64,000 nt of DNA from contig NZ_JAPPUX010000001.1 of assembly GCF_026712185.1 (NCBI RefSeq), positions 62,001 through 126,000 on the forward strand, in the 5' to 3' direction. Positions 24,940 through 33,668 of this stretch are shown here, in pieces. This stretch comes from Nocardioides pini (GTDB lineage: Bacteria; Actinomycetota; Actinomycetes; Propionibacteriales; Nocardioidaceae). How positions within the stretch are numbered: the stretch's first letter is position 1; each line of letters starts with the position of its first letter. Both the position numbers and the translations under genes were made by a program. The notes below the pieces were generated by a model. The model saw only the letters and a list, made by a program, of their open reading frames with translations. It was not told the DNA's origin and did no database searches.

Positions 24940-26208
24940 ATGAGCATGCTCGGCGTCCTGCGCGGTCCGCGCCAGGTCCTGTTCGGAGCCGGGCAGCGCC
25001 ACGCCCTCGGGACCGTCGTCTCGGCGCTGGGCTCCCGGGCGCTGGTCTGCACCGACGCCCGGTTCGGGGCCACCCCGGAGTTCGCCCACCTGGTCGGGCT
25101 GCTCGAGGCAGCCGGCGTGCAGGTCACGACGTACGCCGAGGTCGAGCCCGACGTCCCCGTGCACCAGGTCGTGCAGTGTGCCGAGCTCGTCGCGTCGGCG
25201 GACCCCGACGTCGTGGTCGGCATGGGCGGGGGCAGCTGCCTAGACCTGGCCAAGGCCGTCGCCGTGCTGCTGACCCACGGCGGCGCGCCCGCCGACTACT
25301 ACGGCGAGCTGAAGGTGCCCGGCCCGGTCGTGCCGGTCGTCGCCCTGCCCACCACCGCCGGCACCGGGTCCGAGGTCACGCCCGTGGCGGTGCTCACGGA
25401 TCCCGGGCGGATCAGCAAGGTGGGGATCTCGAGTCCCTTCCTGATCCCGCACACGGCCCTGTGCGACCCGGAGCTGACCGTCGGCTGCCCGCCTGCGCTC
25501 ACGGCGAGCGCGGGCGCGGACGCCCTCTCCCACGTCGTCGAGGCGTTCACGGCGATACGCCGCCCGGTGACCGCCGAGCTGGCCACCGAGCGGGTGTTCG
25601 TCGGCAAGAACGAGCTGACCGACACCTACGCGCTGCTCGGCATCCGGCTGATCGCCGGCAGCCTGCACCGCGCATGGTCCACGCCCGACGACGCCGAGGC
25701 CCGTGAGGCGATGATGCTCGGCGCGACCGCCGGCGGCTTCGCGCTCGGCACGGCGGGGACGGCCGCGGCGCACGCCATCCAGTACCCGGTCGGCGCCCTC
25801 ACCCACACGCCGCACGGCGTGGGCGTGGGCGCGCTCCTGCCCTACGTCATGGAGTTCAACCGGCCGACCCGGGTCCCGGAGCTGGCGGCCGTCGCGGTCG
25901 CGATGGGCGCCCCGCGCGAGTGGTCCGCGGAGGACCTCGCCGACGAGGCGATCGACCGGGTGGCGGCGCTGCTGGCGTCCATCGGGATCCCCGCCACCCT
26001 CGCCGAGCTCGGGCTGCCCGCCGACCAGCTGCGGTGGACGGCCGAGCAGGCGTCGGGAGCCGAGCGCCTGGTCGCCAACAACCCCCGTCCGCTCGACGTC
26101 GACGCGCTCGAGCACATCGTGCGTGCCGCCCACGCGGGCGATCGCGCGGCGCTGCGCGAGGTCGTGCCCACCGCACCCGGCCTCGCCGCGACGGGGGGTG
26201 CGCGATGA
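24940..26208 (+). CDS. Iron-containing alcohol dehydrogenase
   Basis: 422 residues of the group III Fe-ADH family. NAD-binding GMGGGSCLDLAKAVAVL and PTTAGTGSEVTPVAVL are present. Metal ligands are in ASAGADALSHVVEAFT (Asp, His), AAAHAIQYPVGAL (His) and TPHGVGVGALLPYVMEFN (His). The family covers 4-hydroxybutyrate, lactaldehyde and 1,3-propanediol dehydrogenases and maleylacetate reductases. GGAG sits five bases before the ATG. The last base triplets overlap the following aldehyde dehydrogenase start (ATGA), so alcohol and aldehyde oxidation are coupled genetically. Substrate unknown; a diol, polyol or hydroxy-acid imported by the transporter downstream is the simplest idea. Confidence 0.88.
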   Translation: MSMLGVLRGPRQVLFGAGQRHALGTVVSALGSRALVCTDARFGATPEFAHLVGLLEAAGVQVTTYAEVEPDVPVHQVVQCAELVASADPDVVVGMGGGSCLDLAKAVAVLLTHGGAPADYYGELKVPGPVVPVVALPTTAGTGSEVTPVAVLTDPGRISKVGISSPFLIPHTALCDPELTVGCPPALTASAGADALSHVVEAFTAIRRPVTAELATERVFVGKNELTDTYALLGIRLIAGSLHRAWSTPDDAEAREAMMLGATAGGFALGTAGTAAAHAIQYPVGALTHTPHGVGVGALLPYVMEFNRPTRVPELAAVAVAMGAPREWSAEDLADEAIDRVAALLASIGIPATLAELGLPADQLRWTAEQASGAERLVANNPRPLDVDALEHIVRAAHAGDRAALREVVPTAPGLAATGGAR

Positions 26209-27680
26209 CGGTCGTGGACGAGCTGCTGCGCCCGGTCGCCGACGTCATCGACGTGCCGACCGACCTCTACGTCGCGGGATCCTGGCGCCCCGCCACCGGC
26301 GGGCGCCGCCTGGAGGTGTCGGACCCCGCCACGGGCGCGGTGCTCGCCACGGTGGCCGACGCCGGCACGGAGGACGCCACCGCGGCGGTCGACGCCGCCG
26401 CCGCGGCCGCCCGCGACTGGGCGGCGACGTCCCCCCGGCACCGTGCGGACCTGCTGATGCGTGCCTTCCACCTCATGCACGAGCGCAGCGAGGAGCTCGC
26501 GCTGCTCATCTCGCTCGAGAACGGCAAGGCGCTGGCCGATGCCCGGGGCGAGGTGGCCTACGCGGCGGAGTTCTTCCGCTGGTACGCCGAGGAAGGCGTC
26601 CGGCTGCGAGGCCAGGTGGGCCACGCGCCGAGCGGCGCCAACCGGCTCCTGGTCACCTACCAGCCCGTCGGTGTCAGCGTGCTGGTCACGCCGTGGAACT
26701 TCCCTGCCGCGATGGCCACCCGCAAGATCGCACCGGCTCTCGCGGCCGGGTGCACGACGATCCTCAAGCCGGCGGCCGAGACCCCGCTGACCGCCCTCGC
26801 CGTGGCCGCGCTGCTCGAGGAGGCCGGCGTGCCGGGCGGCGTGCTCAACGTCGTCACGACGTCCCGGCCGGGGCCGGTCGTGGAGGCGATGCTGACGGAT
26901 CCGCGCACCCGGATGGTGTCGTTCACCGGCTCCACCGAGGTGGGGCGCGTCCTCCTGCGGACCGCCGCCGACGGCGTGCTCAAGTGCGCGATGGAGCTGG
27001 GCGGCAACGCCCCGTTCATCGTCCTCGCGGACGCCGACCTCGAGGCCGCCCTCGAGGGCGCCATGGTCGCCAAGATGCGCAACGGCGGCCAGGCCTGCAC
27101 CGCCGCCAACCGCTTCTACGTGCACGCGTCGGTGCACGACGCGTTCGTGGAGGGACTCATCGCCCGGATGGCCGCCCTGCGCGTCGGCCCCGGCGCCGAC
27201 GAGGCCACCCAGTGCGGCCCCCTGGTCAACGACGCCGCCGTCCGCAAGGTCGACCTGCTGGTCCGCGACGCGGTCCAGCGCGGGGCCCGCGCGATGATCG
27301 GCGGCCGCGCTCCCGACGGCCCCGGGTCGTTCTACCCGCCGACGGTGCTGGTCGACGTGCCGCCCGACGCCCGGGTCCTCCGCGAGGAGGTCTTCGGGCC
27401 GGTCGCGCCGGTCGTCCGGTTCGAGCGGGAGGACGACCTGCTGCCGGTCGTCAACGACACCGACCTCGGCCTGGTCAGCTACCTCTACACCCGCGACCTC
27501 GCGCGTGGCCTGCACCTCGCGGAGCGCCTCGAGAGCGGGATGGTCGGCCTCAACCGCGGGCTCGTCTCGGACCCCGCCGCCCCCTTCGGCGGCACCAAGC
27601 AGAGCGGACTCGGCCGCGAGGGCAGCACCGAGGGACTCCTCGAGTTCCTCGAGGCCCAGTACGTCGCCACGTCCTGGTGA
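26205..27680 (+). CDS. NAD(P)-dependent aldehyde dehydrogenase (succinate-semialdehyde dehydrogenase-like)
   Basis: 491 residues, normal ALDH length. Oxyanion Asn in VLVTPWNFPAAMATRK, cofactor Lys in TILKPAAETPLTALA, base Glu in AMELGGNAPFIVL, nucleophile Cys in MRNGGQACTAANRFYV. PFGGTKQSGLGREGS and the EFLEAQYVAT end match GabD-type enzymes. It overlaps the Fe-ADH gene by four bases, so the pair could convert an omega-hydroxy compound through its semialdehyde to a dicarboxylate. Specificity is not provable by eye. Confidence 0.85.
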   Translation: MTVVDELLRPVADVIDVPTDLYVAGSWRPATGGRRLEVSDPATGAVLATVADAGTEDATAAVDAAAAAARDWAATSPRHRADLLMRAFHLMHERSEELALLISLENGKALADARGEVAYAAEFFRWYAEEGVRLRGQVGHAPSGANRLLVTYQPVGVSVLVTPWNFPAAMATRKIAPALAAGCTTILKPAAETPLTALAVAALLEEAGVPGGVLNVVTTSRPGPVVEAMLTDPRTRMVSFTGSTEVGRVLLRTAADGVLKCAMELGGNAPFIVLADADLEAALEGAMVAKMRNGGQACTAANRFYVHASVHDAFVEGLIARMAALRVGPGADEATQCGPLVNDAAVRKVDLLVRDAVQRGARAMIGGRAPDGPGSFYPPTVLVDVPPDARVLREEVFGPVAPVVRFEREDDLLPVVNDTDLGLVSYLYTRDLARGLHLAERLESGMVGLNRGLVSDPAAPFGGTKQSGLGREGSTEGLLEFLEAQYVATSW

Positions 27681-27736
27681 CCCCGTCCACCACCCACCCC
27701 GTGAGATCACCCACCCGAGCAGGAAGCAGGAAGCAG

Positions 27737-29164
27737 ATGCGGTACCTACAGCGAGCGGGACACAGGTCCCTCCCCGGCCGGCGGGCCCGCCTGGCCACGG
27801 CGGCCATCCTGGCGGTGACGGCCCTCGCGGCCTGCGGCGGCGGTGACGGCGGTGGCGGCGAGGCCGAGGCGGCCGACGGCCCGAAGGCGCCGGCCACGAT
27901 CCCCGAGCTCACCGACGACCCGCTGACGCTCAGCTTCATCTGGTTCGAGTGGCCCCCGGCCCAGGCGCTGGAGGACTTCGCCAACGCGGAGTACACCAAG
28001 GAGCGGCCCAACGTGACCATCGAGGTCAACACGGTGCCCAACGCCAACTGGCACGACGCGATGTTCACCCAGTTCGCCGCGCGGCAGACCGACTTCGACA
28101 TCCCGATCCTGGACTCCCAGCACATCGGCGAGGCCGTCACCAACGGGAACATCCTCGACCTCACCGACTTCGTCGACGAGAACATCGACGTCGACGCGTA
28201 CGACCCCTACCTGCTGGCGGCGTACGGCCAGTACCCCCAGGCCGAGACCGGCCAGCGCGACGAGGACGCCAGCCTCTACGGCCTGCCGCTCCTCGGCGAC
28301 ACGTGGACGATGATCTACCGCAAGGACCTCATCGGCGACGAGCCCCCGGAGACCTGGGACGAGATGATCGACGCCGCCCAGAAGTGCCAGGACGAGAACC
28401 CGGGCGTCAGCGGGCTCGCCTTCCACCAGGCCAACGGCTCCGACGCCGCGGCCGTCACCTACAACACGGTCAACGGCGTCTACGGCGGCAACCTCTGGAA
28501 CTCCGAGGACAAGTCGATCGAGGGCGTCATCAACGACGAGGCCGGCCAGAAGGCCATGGACGTCCTCGTCAACGAGATGAAGCCGCTCACCGCCAAGGGC
28601 TCCGGCAACTGGTTCATCGACGAGGTGAACGCCGCGGTGGCGCAGGGCAAGGCCTGCATCGCCTTCCAGTGGATCGCCGCCGCCGGCGGCCTGCTCGACC
28701 CCGCGCAGTCGACGCTCGGCACGACCGAGGACGAGATCCTCGACACGCTCGGCTTCGCCACACTGCCCACCCAGGACGCCGACGTCGTGCCCCTCGGCGG
28801 GATGGGCATGCACATCTCCGCCTACGCGCCCGCCGAGCGTCAGGCCGAGGCACTCAACTTCATGAAGTGGTTCGAGCAGGAGGACATCCAGAAGAAGTGG
28901 GCCGCGGCTGGCGGCGTGCCGGCTCGCACCGACGCGCTCGAGTCGCCGGAGTTCCTCGAGGCCGGACCCTTCAACCAGGTGTACGCCGACTCGGTGTCCC
29001 GCATGCGCGACATGTGGAACGTCCCGGAGTACGCCCAGCTGATCGACATCGAGAACACCAACGTCAACGCCGCGCTCAACGGGGCCAAGGACCCCGAGGA
29101 GGCGCTCGACGACATCGCCGAGCAGCAGCAGCAGGTGCTCGACTCCAGCGGCGGCGGGCTGTGA
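27737..29164 (+). CDS. ABC transporter substrate-binding lipoprotein (sugar/polyol type)
   Basis: 475 residues. Lipobox ALAAC with Cys33 after an Arg-rich, hydrophobic signal peptide. The mature part is a family 1 (MalE-like) extracellular binding protein: LSFIWFEWPPAQALEDFAN, FDIPILDSQHIGEAVTNG, YGLPLLGDTWTMIYRKDLI and ETWDEMIDAAQKCQ. AGGAAGCAG precedes the ATG. It heads the transporter genes of the GntR-controlled locus, 56 bp after the aldehyde dehydrogenase. The ligand is unknown; the long, Trp/Asp-rich binding domain suggests a sugar alcohol or other carbohydrate-like compound. Confidence 0.88.
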   Translation: MRYLQRAGHRSLPGRRARLATAAILAVTALAACGGGDGGGGEAEAADGPKAPATIPELTDDPLTLSFIWFEWPPAQALEDFANAEYTKERPNVTIEVNTVPNANWHDAMFTQFAARQTDFDIPILDSQHIGEAVTNGNILDLTDFVDENIDVDAYDPYLLAAYGQYPQAETGQRDEDASLYGLPLLGDTWTMIYRKDLIGDEPPETWDEMIDAAQKCQDENPGVSGLAFHQANGSDAAAVTYNTVNGVYGGNLWNSEDKSIEGVINDEAGQKAMDVLVNEMKPLTAKGSGNWFIDEVNAAVAQGKACIAFQWIAAAGGLLDPAQSTLGTTEDEILDTLGFATLPTQDADVVPLGGMGMHISAYAPAERQAEALNFMKWFEQEDIQKKWAAAGGVPARTDALESPEFLEAGPFNQVYADSVSRMRDMWNVPEYAQLIDIENTNVNAALNGAKDPEEALDDIAEQQQQVLDSSGGGL

Positions 29165-29174
29165 GCCGGCGGCC

Positions 29175-30116
29175 ATGACGACCACGACCGACCACCCGGT
29201 GCAGGAGGCGTCCGCGGCGCCGCCGCCTGCACCGGGGCGGTCCCCCCGCCTCACCGACCGCCGGCTGGCGCTGGTGTTCATCTCACCGGCGATGTTGCTG
29301 CTGCTGACGATGTCGGTGTTCCCGCTGCTGTGGGCGCTCTACCTGTCCTTCACCGACTACTCCGCCACGCGCGACGCGCCGGCCGACTTCGTCGGGCTCG
29401 GGAACTACACCACCATCCTCACGTCGCCGGAGGTCTGGCAACGGGCCCTCACGACCCTGGTCTACGTCACCGGGGCCGTGGCGCTGCAGACGGTGCTGGG
29501 CTTCGGGATCGCCTACCTGATCTCGCGCCGGGCCCGCGGGCGAGGGGTGCTGACCACCCTGTTCCTGGTTCCGATGATGCTGTCGCCGGTCGTGGTCGGC
29601 CTGTTCTGGAAGTTCATGCTCGACGCCCAGTTCGGGGTGATCAACTCGATGCTGGGCTCGCTCGGCCTCGGGCAGGTGGAGTGGCTCACCCGGCAGCGGA
29701 CGGCCCTTCTCTCGCTGATCGTGGTCGACACGTGGCAGTGGACGCCGTTCATCATGCTCATCGCGCTCGCCGGCCTCACCGCCGTCCCGGCGTACCTCTA
29801 CGAGGCCGCGTCCATCGACCGCGCGTCGGAGTGGTTCCGCTTCCGCCACATCACGCTGCCCCTGGTCTGGCCCCTGCTCCTCATCGCGGTCATGTTCCGC
29901 GCGATCGAGGCGTTCCGGCTGTTCGACCTCGTCTACATCCTCACCAGCGGAGGCCCCGGCGTCTCCACCGAGACGTTGTCGTTCCACGTCTACAAGGTCG
30001 CGTTCCTCGGGTTCAACACCGGGCTCGCGTCGGCCTACGGGATCCTCATGGTCCTCGTCGTCATCGTCCTCGCGCAGATCTACCTGCGCTACCTGAACAA
30101 GCTCAAGGAGGGGTGA
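29175..30116 (+). CDS. ABC transporter permease (MalF-like)
   Basis: 313 residues with six membrane helices. The cytoplasmic EAA loop is YEAASIDRASEWFRFRHITL, where Gly of the usual EAA---G motif is replaced by Ser. The N-terminal 30 residues are Pro/Thr-rich and cytosolic. It begins 10 bp after the binding-protein stop, and its stop shares bases with the next start (TGATG). It should pair with the second permease as the heterodimeric channel of the importer. Confidence 0.9.
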   Translation: MTTTTDHPVQEASAAPPPAPGRSPRLTDRRLALVFISPAMLLLLTMSVFPLLWALYLSFTDYSATRDAPADFVGLGNYTTILTSPEVWQRALTTLVYVTGAVALQTVLGFGIAYLISRRARGRGVLTTLFLVPMMLSPVVVGLFWKFMLDAQFGVINSMLGSLGLGQVEWLTRQRTALLSLIVVDTWQWTPFIMLIALAGLTAVPAYLYEAASIDRASEWFRFRHITLPLVWPLLLIAVMFRAIEAFRLFDLVYILTSGGPGVSTETLSFHVYKVAFLGFNTGLASAYGILMVLVVIVLAQIYLRYLNKLKEG

Positions 30117-31024
30117 TGGCCATCACCATCGACGAGGCCGTTCCCGGCCCCGCCACGGATGACGCGCCGCCGGCGCGTCGCCGCGGCGGGCGGGGCCGGA
30201 TGGTGGTCGAGGTCCTGCTCCTGACCGCGCTGGCGGTGGCCATGCTCTTCCCGGTGCTCTGGATGCTCGAGACGTCCATCAAGGAGAACCGCGACGTCTA
30301 CGCCGTGCCCGCGAAGTTCTTCGGCTTCGACCTCACCCTGGACCACTACAAGGACGTGTTCGTCGCGCGCGGCGGTGGCCGGTCGGACCTGTCCGGGTCG
30401 TTCCTCAACTCGGTCGTCGTGGCCGGTGCGTCCACCGTCCTCGCGACGGTGCTGGGCGTCCCCGCGGCCTGGGCCTACTCGCGCTTCACCCTCAAGGCCA
30501 AGAAGGACCAGCTGTTCTTCATCCTGTCGACCCGCTTCATGCCGCCGGTGGTCGTGGTGATCCCGATCTTCCTCATGTACCGCACGCTGGGGCTGATCGA
30601 CACCAAGCTGGGTCTCGTCCTCATCTACGCCGCGTTCAACGTGCCGTTCACGATCTGGATGATGAAGGGGTTCGTCGACGAGGTCCCCGCGGAGTACGAG
30701 GACGCCGCGATGCTCGACGGCTACACCCGGCTGCAGGCGTTCTGGCGCGTCACGCTGCCGCTGCTCGTGCCGGGCATCGCCGCGACAGCGGTCTTCGCCC
30801 TGATCTTCTCGTGGAACGAGTTCGTCTTCGCCGTCTTCCTCACCTCCAGCCAGGAGGTCCGCACGGCGCCACCCGCGATCGCCGGGCTGATCGGCGGCAC
30901 CACCGTGGACTGGGGCCTGGTCGCTGCGTCGGCGGTGGTGTTCGCGGTGCCGGTGCTGGTGTTCGCGTACCTCGTGCGCAAGCACCTCGTGGCGGGCGTG
31001 ACCCTCGGGGCGGTGCGACGCTGA
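30116..31024 (+). CDS. ABC transporter permease (MalG-like)
   Basis: 302 residues, six membrane helices. The EAA loop is YEDAAMLDGYTRLQAFWRVT with the conserved Gly. The N-terminus is a cytosolic Arg-rich segment (ARRRGGRGRMVV) before helix 1. It overlaps both neighbours by one base (TGATG), showing tight coupling within the importer operon. It forms the translocation channel with the MalF-like subunit. Confidence 0.9.
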   Translation: MAITIDEAVPGPATDDAPPARRRGGRGRMVVEVLLLTALAVAMLFPVLWMLETSIKENRDVYAVPAKFFGFDLTLDHYKDVFVARGGGRSDLSGSFLNSVVVAGASTVLATVLGVPAAWAYSRFTLKAKKDQLFFILSTRFMPPVVVVIPIFLMYRTLGLIDTKLGLVLIYAAFNVPFTIWMMKGFVDEVPAEYEDAAMLDGYTRLQAFWRVTLPLLVPGIAATAVFALIFSWNEFVFAVFLTSSQEVRTAPPAIAGLIGGTTVDWGLVAASAVVFAVPVLVFAYLVRKHLVAGVTLGAVRR

Positions 31025-32091
31025 TGGCCGGCATCGAGGTGACCTCACTGCACAAGCGCTACCCCGACGGCACCGTCGCGGTCGAGCACGTCGACCTGTC
31101 GATCGGTGACGGCGAGCTCTTCGTCATGCTCGGCCCGTCGGGCTGCGGCAAGACGACGACCCTGCGCGCGATGGCCGGCCTGGAGCGACAGACCTCCGGC
31201 GACATCCGCATCGGCGACACGCTCGTCAACGACCTGCCGCCGGCGGAGCGCGACATCGCCATGGTCTTCCAGTTCTACGCGCTCTACCCGCACCTCAGGA
31301 CCCGCGACAACCTGGCCTTCCCGCTCCGAGCCGAGGGCAAGCCGGAGAAGGAGGTCAAGGAGCGGGTCGCCGAGGTCGCGCGGATGATGCAGCTCGAGCG
31401 CCTGCTCGACCGCAAGCCCCAGCGCCTCTCGGGCGGCGAGCAGCAGCGCGTCGCCCTGGCCCGCGCCCTCGTCCGCCGGCCGCGCGCCTTCCTGATGGAC
31501 GAGCCGCTGACCAACCTCGACGCGGAGCTGCGTGCGGACGTGCGCACCGAGATCAAGCACCTGCAGGCCGAGCTCGGGACGACGATGGTCTACGTCACCC
31601 ACGACCAGGTGGAGGCCATGTCGCTCGGGCACCGGATCGCCATCCTCAACAAGGGCCGCGTCGAGCAGGTCGGCACTCCCCTGGAGGTCTACGACCGGCC
31701 GGCCAGCCTGTTCTGCGCCGCCTTCATCGGCTCGCCGCCGATGAACCTCATCGAGGTGGAGGTGGCCGACGATGCGCTGCGTGGGTCGGGGGGCCTCGTC
31801 CTCACGCCGCCGGCGGGGCTGCCGCGCGACCGCGCGCTCGTCGCGGGCGTACGACCGGAGGCGCTCGAGGTGACCGCGCCGGGCGCCGACCGGACGGTCC
31901 CCGCACGGGTCGTCTCGGCCGAGGCGCTGGGCGACGAGATCATCTACGTCGTCGACCACGGCGGCGCGAGCGACGTCCGGGTCCGGATGCCACCCACCGT
32001 GCGCTTCGCGGCCGACGACCGGGTCGGGCTGCGCCACTCCGGCGGGACCCCGCCGGTCTACGACACGAGCACGGAAGAGCTGGTGGCCTGA
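31024..32091 (+). CDS. ABC transporter ATPase 1 (MalK/UgpC-like, canonical H-loop)
   Basis: 355 residues. Walker A GPSGCGKT at 37-44, signature LSGGEQQR, Walker B RAFLMDEPLTNLD, H-loop VYVTHDQVEAMS with His193; C-terminal TOBE-like regulatory domain from about 240. All catalytic elements of the nucleotide-binding domain are intact. It is followed at once (TGATG overlap) by a second, different ATPase, so the importer probably works with an ATPase heterodimer, as in the two-ATPase glycerol importer GlpS/GlpT of rhizobia (established example; relation inferred). Confidence 0.92.
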   Translation: MAGIEVTSLHKRYPDGTVAVEHVDLSIGDGELFVMLGPSGCGKTTTLRAMAGLERQTSGDIRIGDTLVNDLPPAERDIAMVFQFYALYPHLRTRDNLAFPLRAEGKPEKEVKERVAEVARMMQLERLLDRKPQRLSGGEQQRVALARALVRRPRAFLMDEPLTNLDAELRADVRTEIKHLQAELGTTMVYVTHDQVEAMSLGHRIAILNKGRVEQVGTPLEVYDRPASLFCAAFIGSPPMNLIEVEVADDALRGSGGLVLTPPAGLPRDRALVAGVRPEALEVTAPGADRTVPARVVSAEALGDEIIYVVDHGGASDVRVRMPPTVRFAADDRVGLRHSGGTPPVYDTSTEELVA

Positions 32092-33167
32092 TGGGAACCG
32101 TGGAGGCGCACGGGCTGCGCAAGGCGTTCGGGGACGTGCAGGCCCTCGACGGGGTCGACCTCGACGTGCCGGACGGCTCGTTCTTCGTGGTGCTCGGCCC
32201 GTCCGGTGCCGGGAAGACCACGACGTTGCGCGCGATCGCCGGCCTCGAGAAGCTCGACGGCGGGTCGGTGCACCTCGACGGCCGGGACGCCACGGACGAC
32301 ACGCCGGCCGCGCGGGACCTCGCCATGGTGTTCCAGAGCTATGCGCTCTACCCGCGGCAGACGGCGTACGACAATATCGCCTCGCCGCTGCGGGCCCGCA
32401 AGGCATCCGCGAGCGACATCGCCGCCGCGGTCGAGCAGGTCGCCACGCTGCTGCACATCGAGCGGCTGCTGAAGCGCCGGCCTGCGCAGATGTCGGGCGG
32501 CGAGATGCAACGGGTGGCGCTCGCACGCGCGCTGGTGCGGCGCCCGCGCGCCTTCCTCATGGACGAGCCGCTCACCAACCTCGACCTCAAGCTGCGCGTG
32601 GAGATGCGCACCGAGCTGACCCGGATCCACCGCGCGCTCGGCGGGACGTTCCTCTACGTCACCAACGACCAGGTGGAGGCGCTCTCGATGGCCGACCACG
32701 TCGCGGTGCTCAAGGACGGTCGGGTGCAGCAGGTCGGCACGCCGGCCGACGTCTACGAGCGGCCCGCGAACCAGTGGGTGGCCGGGTTCGTCGGGAGCCC
32801 CCGGATCAGCCTGCTCGCCTGCCGGGCCGAGGGCGACCGGCTGGTCGGGGCCCAGGGGTGGTCGCTCCCGCGGCCGCGCTGGACCACCGCCGAGGACGGG
32901 CGGCCGCTGCTCCTCGGCCTGCGCGCCGAGGACGTCTCGGTCGAGAGGCGCGGCGACGTCGCGCTGGCCGGGGAGGTCTACGCCCTCGAGCCGCTCGGCG
33001 ACCGCACCGTGGTCGACGTCAAGGTCGGATCGGAGCTGGTCAAGGTCAAGGCCCGACCCCACGTGACGGGCACGCCGGGGGACCGGGTGTCCGTCACGGT
33101 CGACCTCGACCGTGCGCACATCTTCGACGCCGGCACCGGGCTCGCGCTGTCGACAGCGGGGCGGTGA
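32091..33167 (+). CDS. ABC transporter ATPase 2 (MalK-like with degenerate H-loop)
   Basis: 358 residues. Walker A GPSGAGKT at 36-43, Q-loop MVFQSYALYP, signature MSGGEMQR, Walker B RAFLMDEPLTNLD and a TOBE-like C-terminal domain. The switch histidine of the H-loop is replaced: LYVTNDQVEAL has Asn192 where ATPase 1 has His193. In heterodimeric ABC proteins such a change marks a degenerate, low-turnover ATP site. Overlaps ATPase 1 by one base and ends the operon, 9 bp before the convergent receiver gene. Confidence 0.9.
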   Translation: MGTVEAHGLRKAFGDVQALDGVDLDVPDGSFFVVLGPSGAGKTTTLRAIAGLEKLDGGSVHLDGRDATDDTPAARDLAMVFQSYALYPRQTAYDNIASPLRARKASASDIAAAVEQVATLLHIERLLKRRPAQMSGGEMQRVALARALVRRPRAFLMDEPLTNLDLKLRVEMRTELTRIHRALGGTFLYVTNDQVEALSMADHVAVLKDGRVQQVGTPADVYERPANQWVAGFVGSPRISLLACRAEGDRLVGAQGWSLPRPRWTTAEDGRPLLLGLRAEDVSVERRGDVALAGEVYALEPLGDRTVVDVKVGSELVKVKARPHVTGTPGDRVSVTVDLDRAHIFDAGTGLALSTAGR

Positions 33168-33176
33168 GCGGCGGGC

Positions 33177-33530
33177 TCAGCCCGTCCCCGGCGCGGCCAG
33201 GAGGGTGTCGACGGCGGCGAGGAACTCGTTGCGGTTGAACGGCTTCGGCAGGAAGTGGCGGTGCTCGTCACCGACGTCGAGGTCGCCCGACATGATGAGC
33301 ACCTTGGTGGACGGGCTGGTGCGTCGCAGCTCGTCGGCGACCGCCAGGCCCGTCATCCGCGGCATGTGGTGGTCGACCACGACCAGGTCGTAGCTCTCGG
33401 CCGACGCGTGGGCCAGCACCTCGGCGCCGTCCCCGGCCAGCGTCACGACGTGGCCGGCGCGCTCGAGCACGTGTCCGATGAAGTCGCGGATGTCGGGCTC
33501 GTCGTCCGCGACGAGGCTGCGCAAGGACAT
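33177..33530 (-). CDS. Single-domain response regulator (CheY-like)
   Basis: 117 residues, receiver domain only. The acidic pocket is ADDEPDIRD, the phospho-acceptor is Asp53 in VVVDHHMPRMTG, switch Ser in VLIMSGD, and Lys in FLPKPFNRNEF. No output domain, so it works by protein contact or as a phosphate sink. Divergent from a MASE1 histidine kinase (135 bp between starts) and convergent with the ABC operon. A CAGACT box 7 nt before the ATG may be a leaderless -10 variant. Confidence 0.9.
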   Translation of the reverse strand: MSLRSLVADDEPDIRDFIGHVLERAGHVVTLAGDGAEVLAHASAESYDLVVVDHHMPRMTGLAVADELRRTSPSTKVLIMSGDLDVGDEHRHFLPKPFNRNEFLAAVDTLLAAPGTG

Positions 33531-33653
33531 GGCACAGAGTCTGGACCCCGACGGTCGCCACTGTCGCGCCGCCTGACCGTTTCCGGGGCAGATGTGAGCG
33601 GATCGTGAGGTGTGGGCTGAGCCGTTGCCCGGTCCGGCACCCGTCGCCGGTCG

Positions 33654-33668
33654 TACTCTGTGCGCATG
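33654..33668 (+). promoter_or_regulatory. Leaderless promoter of the MASE1 histidine kinase gene
   Basis: TACTCT (33654-33659), 6 nt, then ATG. Favours this ATG over a GTG two codons upstream. Confidence 0.5.
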
